Translations under genes and position numbers: made by a program
The notes under the pieces: model-generated
Database searches by the model: none
Seen by the model: the letters and a program-made list of their open reading frames with translations, nothing else
Told to the model about the DNA's origin: nothing
NCBI GenBank assembly: GCA_025210395.1
Contig: JAOARV010000017.1
Coordinates: 102,928 to 166,927, forward strand
Direction: 5' to 3'
DNA length: 64,000 bases
Origin: Marinisporobacter sp.
GTDB taxonomy: Bacteria; Bacillota; Clostridia; Peptostreptococcales; Thermotaleaceae
In this document: positions 51,915-60,600 of the stretch, piece by piece
How the letters are laid out: each line of letters starts with the position of its first letter
Position numbering within the stretch: the stretch's first letter is position 1

Positions 51915-52265
51915 TTGAAAAAAGGAATTCTTTTGATTGCAAGTATTTTATTAATGAGTATGTGTATGGATGGGAAATCTAAACATATATGTTATAAAAA
52001 AGGGTCCTATGAAGGGACAGGACAAGGTCATCATGGGCAAATAAACGTAGTAGTAACAACAGATGAATATGAAATAAAAGAGATTAAAATTGTTGAGGAA
52101 TATGAAATGCCAGAGTTAAGCAAAATTGTTTATGATAAAATTCCCAAGATGGTGATTGAGAGTAATAGTGCAGAAGTAGATGTAGTTGCAGGGGCTTCAT
52201 TTACAAGTAAAGGGCTCATAGAAGCTATAGAGGATGGACTAGATAAAGCAATAGTAGATCAATAA
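51915..52265 (+). CDS. Small exported FMN-binding domain protein
   Basis: A 116-residue protein with an N-terminal hydrophobic signal (GILLIASILLMSMCM) and an FMN_bind domain: YKKGSYEGTGQGHHG, then EIKEIKIVEEYE, then VDVVAGASFTSKGLIEAI. The last part is the acceptor motif, normally SGA(T/S), for FMN added by ApbE, here with Ser95. Cys17 could be lipidated, but MSMC is a poor lipobox (Met at -1). It resembles one FMN-binding unit of Listeria PplA and could carry electrons from EetA/B to UrdA or other acceptors. Start TTG at 51915 with GAGGGGAGCG upstream. Confidence 0.85.
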   Translation: MKKGILLIASILLMSMCMDGKSKHICYKKGSYEGTGQGHHGQINVVVTTDEYEIKEIKIVEEYEMPELSKIVYDKIPKMVIESNSAEVDVVAGASFTSKGLIEAIEDGLDKAIVDQ

Positions 52266-52301
52266 TAATTTCTTTAGGTCATTTACGAAGGTGGTATGGT
52301 T

Positions 52302-53906
52302 TTGAAATTACAACATAAAATTGTTTTATTTATGATTGGTATATTAGTGATTGTAATTGGTGGCATAGGGGTTTTAACCTTTAAACAAGTAGAAAATACT
52401 ATAGAAAATCAAATGGGAAACAATGCAATGGATTTAGCAGTAACTATTGCTTCAATGGATCGTATAAAAGAAGCATTAGGAGATTCAAAAGATTATACAA
52501 TTATTCAGGAGACTGTAGAAAAAGTTAGAAAAAGAACTAGATTTCAATATATTATAGTAATGGATATGGATGGAATAAAATATTCTTATCCAATTGAACA
52601 TGGATTGGGAAAAAAATATATTAGTGGCGGAGAAGAAAAAGTATTAAAAACTGGACAAGCGTATGTATCGGAAGATAAGAATGTTTTGATTTCTGCTATT
52701 AGAGCATTTGTACCTGTTTACTACAATGAAAAACAGATAGGTGCTGTGGTAGTAGGGCTTTTGACAGATAGAGTATACGATGAAATTAGACCTCATATAT
52801 TTATTTTTAAATTAACATTAGTTATTGGTTTATTAATAGGAGTGATAGGAGCTACTTTATTATCTTTAAATATCAAGCGAACCATATTTGGATTAGAACC
52901 CAAGGAAATTGCAGTATTATTAGGACAGCGAGAAAATGTTCTTCAGAGCTTGAAAAATGGTATATTAGCCATTAATCAAAATGGAGACATTACGCTATTT
53001 AATAAAATAGCACAGGATGTTATAGGATTGAAAGAAGATGATGTTGGTAAAAATATTTCAAAGTTTAAATCCTCTTATATGAATCAAATGATGGATGTAT
53101 TAAAAACAAAGAAATCAGTTTATAATGAAGAAGTTAAAATTAGTTCCAATAAACTTTTATTGTGTAGTCACACTTTGCTATGGAATCACAAGGATGAAAT
53201 AATTGGTGTAGTGACGAGTTTTCAAGACTTAACAGAAGTTAAGGAAATGGCCGAAGAGTTAACAGGGATAAAAAAAATGACCTATGCTTTAAGAGCACAA
53301 AATCATGAATTTATGAATAAGTTGCATACTATTTCAGGATTGATCCAACTAGAGGCATATGATGAAGCAGTAGATTATATTGAATTGATTTCAGAACAAA
53401 GACAGGAAATCTCAGAAATTTTAAACTACAAAATAAAAAATCCACATGTGGCAGCCATATTATTAGCAAAATATAATAAAGCTACAGAAGCTAAAATTTC
53501 TTTAGAAATAGATCCTGATTCAAATTTAGATAATATCCCTAAAGGTATCATGGTAGACGAAATTTGCTCAGTTATTGGAAATCTCATTGAAAATGCTATT
53601 GATGAATTAGTAAAAATTGAAAATGGGGTTATACGAGTAAGATTAAATAGTGATGATAAAGGACTAAAAATATGGATTGAAGATAATGGACTTGGGATAG
53701 ATGAATCAATAAGGAATAAGATTTTTGAAAAAGGCATTACAACAAAAAATGGAAATCGAGGAATTGGTCTTAGTATTGTAAAAAGAATTATAGATAGTGC
53801 TGGAGGAACCATTGAAATAATAGAGAAAAATGGTGTTGTTTGGGATATATATATACCTATGGAAAGGAGAATCCCATATGTTGAATGTTCTTATAGTGGA
53901 AGATGA
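52302..53906 (+). CDS. DcuS/CitA-type sensor histidine kinase
   Basis: About 534 residues. One N-terminal helix, an extracytoplasmic PAS-like (sCache) sensor domain of about 130 residues, a second helix (LTLVIGLLIGVIGATLLSL), a cytoplasmic PAS domain (NGILAINQNGDITLFNKIAQ), then the SPOB-type phosphoacceptor RAQNHEFMNKLHTISGL with the His, and HATPase_c (NLIENAIDEL, EDNGLGIDE, NRGIGLSIVK). This order is that of DcuS, CitA and MalK sensors of C4-dicarboxylates or citrate. The TTG at 52302 is 7 bases from AAGGTGG; an ATG at 52296 is only 1 base away. Its regulator overlaps the 3' end. The ligand here could differ, for example urocanate or a quinone precursor. Confidence 0.9.
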   Translation: MKLQHKIVLFMIGILVIVIGGIGVLTFKQVENTIENQMGNNAMDLAVTIASMDRIKEALGDSKDYTIIQETVEKVRKRTRFQYIIVMDMDGIKYSYPIEHGLGKKYISGGEEKVLKTGQAYVSEDKNVLISAIRAFVPVYYNEKQIGAVVVGLLTDRVYDEIRPHIFIFKLTLVIGLLIGVIGATLLSLNIKRTIFGLEPKEIAVLLGQRENVLQSLKNGILAINQNGDITLFNKIAQDVIGLKEDDVGKNISKFKSSYMNQMMDVLKTKKSVYNEEVKISSNKLLLCSHTLLWNHKDEIIGVVTSFQDLTEVKEMAEELTGIKKMTYALRAQNHEFMNKLHTISGLIQLEAYDEAVDYIELISEQRQEISEILNYKIKNPHVAAILLAKYNKATEAKISLEIDPDSNLDNIPKGIMVDEICSVIGNLIENAIDELVKIENGVIRVRLNSDDKGLKIWIEDNGLGIDESIRNKIFEKGITTKNGNRGIGLSIVKRIIDSAGGTIEIIEKNGVVWDIYIPMERRIPYVECSYSGR

Positions 53907-54573
53907 TCCAATGGTAAGAGATATTAATGAGAGATTCTTAAAAAAAGTAGAAGGTTATGCATTATATAAGAGTGTAAATTCTATAGAAAAGGCAAAAGAA
54001 ATCATATTAAAGAAGAATCTAGATTTAATTCTATTGGATGTTTTTTTTCCTCAAGGAAGAGGAATAGAGCTTTTAAAATGGATACGGAAGGAAAACTTAA
54101 AATGTGATGTGATTTTAATTACAGCAGATAAAAATGTAGAAACCGTTGAAGAAGCATTTCGCTATGGGGCAGTAGACTATATTATAAAGCCTTTTAAATT
54201 TGAAAGGTTTGAAGAAGCTATGAATCAATATAAAGCTAGAAAGCGTAATTTTAAAAACATCGATAATGCTGAACAAGAAATGATTGATAAATTCACACTA
54301 AATAGTAAAAAAAATACTCAAAAAGAAAATTATGTAAATGAATATAAAGGGTTTAGTCAGCATACCTATAAAAAATTAGTAGAAGCTATTAAAAAAATGA
54401 AATACAAAACGTTTACAGCACAAGAAGTTGCAAAAGAAATAGGTGTTTCTAGAATTACAGCTAGAAGATACTTAGATCATTTGGAAAGAGAACAAAAAGT
54501 TGTTTTAGAATTGGAATATGGAAATGTGGGTAGGCCTAAAAATAAATATAGATTGATAGGGGATGAGGATTAG
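53878..54573 (+). CDS. DcuR/CitB-type response regulator
   Basis: A 231-residue regulator. Residues 1-120 are a receiver (LIVEDDPMVRDINERFL, ILLDVFFPQGRGIELLKWI with the phospho-Asp, DYIIKPFKFERF); the C-terminal part has the CitB-family helix-turn-helix TAQEVAKEIGVSRITARRYL. It pairs with the sensor kinase, whose 3' end it overlaps by 29 bases; the ATG at 53878 has AAAGGAGAA 7 bases upstream. As the last gene of the ndh2-to-regulator run it probably controls that operon or the divergent apbE unit. Confidence 0.92.
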   Translation: MLNVLIVEDDPMVRDINERFLKKVEGYALYKSVNSIEKAKEIILKKNLDLILLDVFFPQGRGIELLKWIRKENLKCDVILITADKNVETVEEAFRYGAVDYIIKPFKFERFEEAMNQYKARKRNFKNIDNAEQEMIDKFTLNSKKNTQKENYVNEYKGFSQHTYKKLVEAIKKMKYKTFTAQEVAKEIGVSRITARRYLDHLEREQKVVLELEYGNVGRPKNKYRLIGDED

Positions 54574-54575
54574 AT

Positions 54576-54618
54576 AAAAAAGATATACTGTATTATGCGT
54601 ACAGTATATCTTTTTTAT
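54576..54618 (+). terminator. Terminator at the end of the electron-transfer operon
   Basis: AAAAAAGATATACTGTA pairs with TACAGTATATCTTTTTT around TTATGCG. Strong stem with T-run. Confidence 0.95.
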
Positions 54619-54699
54619 TTGCTAGGAAATTATAAAACTTGCGAAAGAAGCATAATGTGAATTTTTTTATGCACCTGTGCTGAACGCAAACTAAGTGTT

Positions 54700-55803
54700 T
54701 TAGTGAAAGATTCTATTTTTGATAGTATATTGTCTCTTCTTTATTTCAGCAGTGATCCATAGGAGGATAGGAAAAATAACCTGAAATGGAAAAGCATAAT
54801 AAGCCCATATTTCTAAATTCCATTCCATATTATATATAATATTATCATGTAAAAAATAAGATAAATTTATCATCAGTAAAGAAATGGGTGTTACAGCGAA
54901 GCGGTAATGATTATATCCGAAAACCTTTGTAACACATCTGCAAGTAGCATATAAATATAGACTCATTTTCATAAATGCTCCGAATGTATATATACCTCCT
55001 ATAATTATTTCTAATCTTTGCAACAAATCTCCAATATTTATTCTTGTAATAGCATCATAAGAAGGAAAGTAGGTATTTGAAACTGTACTTTCTCCTAAAA
55101 CAAAAAGATCCATAAAAGAAACAAGTAATAATACACATCCTCCGATCCATAGAGCTCCCATATAAATTTTATAAGAGGATTTCTCATTTTTTAAATTAAA
55201 AAAAATCATATTAAATAGGACTGTTTCTCCAAAAGGAAAAGAAAAAGATGAAAAAGCTCCTTGTATAACTGGCTTCATTCCATTAGATAAAAAAGGCAGA
55301 ATATTTGTTATATTCATATTAGGAATAAGTAATAAGAAGACTATAAGGATAGAAACTGCAAATATGATTATGAAGAATTCTGTCCATCGTCCCATTACTT
55401 CAATGCCTTCCCTTAGAACCCAAATAGACAAAATAGAAATACCAATCATAGGTATTATTCTAGGGGTATCACTAAATGCAATTGTATTCACAAATAATCC
55501 AAAATTCAACAATACCATTGTTACACCGTGAAATAAATGCCAAGTATAGAATAAGCATAAACCTTTTCCAAAAACCTTGCCAAAGCATATTTCGATGAGA
55601 TCAAATAGATCTTTATGTGGAAATATATTACATAATCTAGCGTATATAAGTAGGATAGGGAATGCCATACACATAGCTAAAATAATAGCCAGCCAAAAAT
55701 CTTTTTTCGCTTCTGAGCCTGCTACTACCATTGTAGAAGTTCCTACTATAAATATAATCAAAAGGGATAAACCTTGTTTATCGGAAATAACTTCTTTGTT
55801 CAT
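54700..55803 (-). CDS. GerAB-type spore germination permease
   Basis: A 367-residue membrane protein with about ten helices of the APC superfamily: ISDKQGLSLLIIFIVGTSTM, then SEAKKDFWLAIILAMCMAFP and KPVIQGAFSSFSFPFGETVL, which match the GerAB/YndE endospore germination family. GerAB proteins sit in the spore inner membrane and recognise germinant amino acids or sugars. The usual GerAA and GerAC partners are not present beside it, so it is an orphan. RBS GGAGAAAACT precedes the ATG. It shows that the organism forms endospores. Confidence 0.88.
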   Translation of the reverse strand: MNKEVISDKQGLSLLIIFIVGTSTMVVAGSEAKKDFWLAIILAMCMAFPILLIYARLCNIFPHKDLFDLIEICFGKVFGKGLCLFYTWHLFHGVTMVLLNFGLFVNTIAFSDTPRIIPMIGISILSIWVLREGIEVMGRWTEFFIIIFAVSILIVFLLLIPNMNITNILPFLSNGMKPVIQGAFSSFSFPFGETVLFNMIFFNLKNEKSSYKIYMGALWIGGCVLLLVSFMDLFVLGESTVSNTYFPSYDAITRINIGDLLQRLEIIIGGIYTFGAFMKMSLYLYATCRCVTKVFGYNHYRFAVTPISLLMINLSYFLHDNIIYNMEWNLEIWAYYAFPFQVIFPILLWITAEIKKRQYTIKNRIFH

Positions 55804-55999
55804 AGTTTTCTCCTAACACAGTTTTTATCTAGTATGTACAAATTTAAAAAAAAATAATCAATTTCATATTATTTTTAGGTACGTCCAATGTTTTCATTCT
55901 CATAAAATAATTAGGATCAATGATGGCTACAATAGGAAAGTTGGACAGGTAGTAGGGGTATACTAATAAAAATGATTGTGAAGGGGTGCAAGCTACACA

Positions 56000-56158
56000 A
56001 TGATTATAGATTTAGAGGAGCTAATGAGAAGGCAAGAGAAGCGATTTTTTAAATTATGTGATTTAAGCAATCCTAAAGCTACAAAGGTAGCCTTTGGAAT
56101 TGCTAATCGATGGAATAGGATTAGAAAAGTGATAGAGTACCAAAGAGGAGAAGGATAA
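56000..56158 (+). CDS. Small protein of unknown function (52 residues)
   Basis: An ORF of 52 codons reading MIIDLEELMRRQEKRFFKLC at its start and ending VIEYQRGEG, rich in Arg, Lys and Glu and clearly not membrane-bound. GAAGGGGTG lies 11-18 bases before the ATG, a little far. A hairpin terminator follows its stop at once, which supports a real transcript. I do not recognise the family. Confidence 0.5.
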   Translation: MIIDLEELMRRQEKRFFKLCDLSNPKATKVAFGIANRWNRIRKVIEYQRGEG

Positions 56159-56194
56159 AACAGAGCTAAGAATAGTTTCTCAGCTCTGTTTATG
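56157..56194. terminator. Terminator between the small ORF and gltD
   Basis: AAACAGAGCT pairs with AGCTCTGTTT around 14 bases; usable for the small ORF and for the converging gltD. Confidence 0.8.
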
Positions 56195-56197
56195 ATT

Positions 56198-57622
56198 TTA
56201 TTGATTTTTTAGGTATTGATCTATAGCTTTTGCTGCTGATCTACCATCATGAATGGCTTTACATACAAGAGATTGACCAGTTCTCATATCTCCACAAGCA
56301 AATATTCCTGGAATATTTGTCCTATGCTGCTCATCTGTTTTGACATTTTTTTTCCCATCTACTTCAACACCAAATTTTTCAAGAAGATTAGATTGTTCTG
56401 GATGAAGGAATCCCATAGCAAAGAGAATAAGCTCTGCATCTAATGTAAATTCGCTTCCTTCTATTTTTTCCATTTTTCGATTTCCATCATTGTCTTGGGT
56501 CCATTTTAACTTGATACAATGAATTTTTTGAACCTTACCATTTTCTCCAGAGAAGTATTTTGTTGCAATACTCCATTGTCTTTCACCACCCTCTTCATGA
56601 GAGGTGTTAGTGCGTAGAATCATGGGCCAAGCTGGCCATGGCATTTTCTCCGTTCTTTTTTCAGGTGGCTGAGGCATTAATTCTAATTGGAAAACTTGTT
56701 TTGCTCCTTGACGGAGTGCTACACCAAGGCAATCTGCACCTGTGTCGCCGCCACCGATGATGACAACACTTTTTCCACAAGCATCAATACGCTGCTCTTT
56801 AGGAATTTCTTTTCCCTGATTAACAAGGTTTTGCTGTGTTAAATAATCCATTGCAAAATGAATTCCATCTAAAGCTCTTCCTTCTACGTCTAAATCTCGA
56901 GGAATGGTTGATCCACCTGCTAAGCAAATAGCATCATATTTTTCTGTTAAGGCTTCAACGGAGAGATCGATCCCTACGTTTGTATGGGTGATAAAGTGAA
57001 CTCCTTCTTCTTCCATTTGTTTGATTCTTCGATCAATGACCCATTTTTCTAGCTTATAATCTGGAATACCTAAAGCTAAGATTCCTCCTATATTTTCTGC
57101 TCTTTCAAATACAGTTACATGATGACCTGCTCTTGCAAGCTGTTGAGCTACTGCAAGGCCAGAAGGACCAGAACCTACAATGGCAACCTTGCGTCCAGTT
57201 CTTATTACAGGATTGAGGGGTTTTACCCAGCCCTCTTCAAAACCTTTTTCGATAATACTTAGCTCGATTTCTCGATTGGTCATAGGTTCTTGATGAATTC
57301 CTAGACAGCAGGAAGCCTCACATAAAGCGGGACAGAGTCTTCCTGTAAATTCGGGGAAATTATTGGTGCTTTGTAGAATATCAAAGGCTTTTTTCCAATG
57401 ATTACGAGAAACTAAATAATTTAAATCGGGTAAAACATTTCCAAGGGGACAAGCGTTATTACAAAATGCTATCCCACAATCCATACAGCGGGATGCTTGT
57501 TTTTTTATTTCTTCCTCTGCTTGAGGAATATAGAAGCTTTTATGATTTTTAATTCTTTCATCAGCATGAATTTTTTTTGCGTTTTTTCGATTATATATTT
57601 TAAATCCGGGTTGATTATTCAT
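56198..57622 (-). CDS. gltD: Glutamate synthase small subunit
   Basis: A 474-residue flavoprotein. The N-terminal part holds two [4Fe-4S] motifs (CMDCGIAFCNNACPLGN and LCPALCEASCCLG); then FAD site VAIVGSGPSGLAVAQQLARA and NADPH site VVIIGGGDTGADCLG. It passes electrons from NAD(P)H to GltB, which makes two glutamates from glutamine and 2-oxoglutarate. The ATG lies 8 bases inside the end of gltB, so translation is coupled. Confidence 0.96.
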   Translation of the reverse strand: MNNQPGFKIYNRKNAKKIHADERIKNHKSFYIPQAEEEIKKQASRCMDCGIAFCNNACPLGNVLPDLNYLVSRNHWKKAFDILQSTNNFPEFTGRLCPALCEASCCLGIHQEPMTNREIELSIIEKGFEEGWVKPLNPVIRTGRKVAIVGSGPSGLAVAQQLARAGHHVTVFERAENIGGILALGIPDYKLEKWVIDRRIKQMEEEGVHFITHTNVGIDLSVEALTEKYDAICLAGGSTIPRDLDVEGRALDGIHFAMDYLTQQNLVNQGKEIPKEQRIDACGKSVVIIGGGDTGADCLGVALRQGAKQVFQLELMPQPPEKRTEKMPWPAWPMILRTNTSHEEGGERQWSIATKYFSGENGKVQKIHCIKLKWTQDNDGNRKMEKIEGSEFTLDAELILFAMGFLHPEQSNLLEKFGVEVDGKKNVKTDEQHRTNIPGIFACGDMRTGQSLVCKAIHDGRSAAKAIDQYLKNQ

Positions 57623-60600
57623 TGTAATTCACCACCTGACTATCTGTATCTTTCGTATTTTCAATGATTTCTTTGTATTGAGGACTAATAGCTCGTACAA
57701 ATTTATTTTTATATAGATCCCAATTTTTAAGGATTTCTTTTGCCTTTATACTACCTGTATAGCTAAGATGCTTTTCAATAAGATTTTTAACAAATACAAA
57801 ATCAGCTGATTTTAAAGGTTCTAATTCTATTAGTTCAAAGTTACATTTTGTACTAAAATTATTTTCTTCATCTAATACATAGGCAATTCCACCACTCATA
57901 CCAGCACCGAAATTTCGACCAGTTTTTCCAAGAATGACAACACGTCCGCCTGTCATGTATTCACAACCATGATCGCCTACCCCTTCAACAACAGCAATAG
58001 CACCACTATTTCTAACGGCAAATCGTTCTCCTACATTTCCGCTAATATAGGCTTCTCCAGAAGTTGCTCCGTATAGGAGGGTGTTTCCTGCAATAATATT
58101 TTCTGTAGAAATAAGGGTTGCTTCTTTATTTGGTGTTACAATAATTTTACCACCAGATAACCCTTTTCCTAGGTAATCATTGCTGTCACCATAAAGACGT
58201 AATGTAAGTCCATTTACAGCAAAGGCACCAAAGCTTTGACCAGATGTTCCTACAAAGGTCAGGGCAATAGTATCTTCTGGAAGTCCTTCTTTACCATAAA
58301 GCTTTGTGATTTGTCCAGAAAGCATAGCACCAACTGTACGATCTGTATTTTGAATAGGAAAAGCTTCTTTTACCTGTTCACCCTTTTCTAAAGCAGGCTT
58401 TGTTATTTCAATAAGTTTTCTATCCAGAACATTTACTGTTGGGTCTGCTTGATTTTCTGTTTTTCTTTGTCCAAAACGTGCTGGTAACTCTGGACGGTAT
58501 AAAATAGCATTTAAATCAAGATCTTTTGTTTTCCAGTGTTTATTAGCTTCATTTACACGAAGGACATCTACTCTTCCAACCATTTCATCCATTGTTCTAA
58601 AACCTAGCTGGCTCATAATTTCACGAACTTCCATGGCAATGAAATGGAAGAAATTGATCACATGCTCAGGTTTTCCTTGGAAATATTTTCTAAGCTCTGG
58701 ATCTTGAGTAGCAACTCCTACAGGGCAAGTATTATTATGACATTGACGCATCATAATACATCCACATACTACGAGAGGTGCTGTTGCAAAACCAAATTCC
58801 TCTGCACCAAGAAGGGCACCCATGACTATATCACGTCCTGTTCTCATTTGTCCATCAACTTGTACTGAAATTCTACTTCTAAGATTATTAAGAAGCAATG
58901 TTTGTTGTGTTTCAGCAAGACCAAGCTCCCAAGGCATTCCAGCTGTTTTTATAGATGAAAGAGGAGATGCACCTGTACCACCGTCATGTCCACTGATTAA
59001 AACCATATCTGCACTACCCTTTGCAACTCCTGCTGCTACAGTACCTACACCTGATTCAGAAACGAGCTTTACACTAACACGCGATTTTGGATTTACATTT
59101 TTCAAATCAAAAATTAATTGTTCTAAATCTTCTATAGAATAGATATCATGATGTGGTGGAGGAGAAATCAAATCGATGCCAGGTAGTGAATGACGCACTC
59201 TTGCGATTTCTTTTGTTACTTTTTTACCAGGAAGATGTCCTCCTTCACCAGGCTTTGCACCTTGGGCTACTTTTATTTGAAGCTCATCTGCATTGATGAG
59301 GTAATTGGTCGTAACACCAAATCTTGCAGCAGCAATTTGTTTGATAGCACTTCGTTTATAATCACCATTTTCAGTTTTGATGTAACGCTGATCATCCTCG
59401 CCACCCTCACCTGAATTACTTTTTCCACCCATGCGGTTCATAGCCATGGCTAGTGTCTCGTGAACCTCTTTCCCAAGGGAACCGAAGGACATGGCCCCTG
59501 TTGCAAATCGTTTGATAATAGATGCAACAGATTCTACTTCGTCTAGTGGTATAGAATTACCATCTTTAAAGTCTAGAAGACCTCGAATAGTTTTTAATTT
59601 TTTTGATTGATCATTTACAAGGGATGAATATTCTTTAAATAGAGCATAATCATTTGTTCTACAGGATTGCTGAAGCTTTGAGATGGTATCTGGATTAAAT
59701 ATATGGGTTTCATTATTTTTTCTCCAATGAATTTGACCACCTATTGCTAATTGTTGTGCACTGTTGTTGATTTCAAATGCTTTTTGATGACGCATTAAGG
59801 TTTCCTTTGCTAGGCTATCCATTTTCATTCCAGATAGACGACAAGGTGTATCTGTAAAATATTTCTGAATGATTTTCTCATCTAGACCAACAACTTCAAA
59901 AATTTGGGAACCATTAAAGCTTCTTAAAGTTGAAATACCCATTTTGGATGTGATTTTTCGAATCCCATAGCCTAAAGCTCTTACATAATTCATACTTGCT
60001 TCTTTTACACTGATGTTTTCTATATAAAGATGTTTTTTAACAAGATCATTGATGGATTCAAGGGCTAGGTATGGGTGGATTGCTGTAGCACCATAGCCTA
60101 GAAGGAGTGCCATGTGGAATGGGTCACGGGCTTCTCCAGTTTCAATGATTAAATCAACCTTTGTTCTAAGTTTATTTTCGATTAAATGATTATGAACAGC
60201 ACTTACTGCTAAAAGACTTGGAATAGGAGCACGATAGCGATTAACATTTTGATCACTTAAAATGATAATACGATAGCCTTGTGAAATGCTTTCTTCAACT
60301 CTCTTGATCAAAGAGTCAAGGGCATCCTTTAATCCTTTTTCATATTGATCAGCTTCAAAGGTAATTGGAATGGTGATACTTCTTAAAGTATCTATATTGA
60401 TATTTTTTATCTTTTCTATTTTTTCAGCATAAAGAATAGGTTGTTCAAGTTCTATAAATTTATTTGGTTTCTTTTCGTTAATCTTTTTTAATATATTTCC
60501 TGAACGACCGATGTATTGGTTGAGAGACATAACCTTTTTCTCACGAATTGGATCAATAGGTGGATTGGTTACTTGTGCAAAAAGCTGTCTGAAATAATTA

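Noticed and set aside
58822..59142. Open plus-strand frame inside gltB
   Set aside because: Antisense to the most conserved region of GltB; no RBS or known domain.
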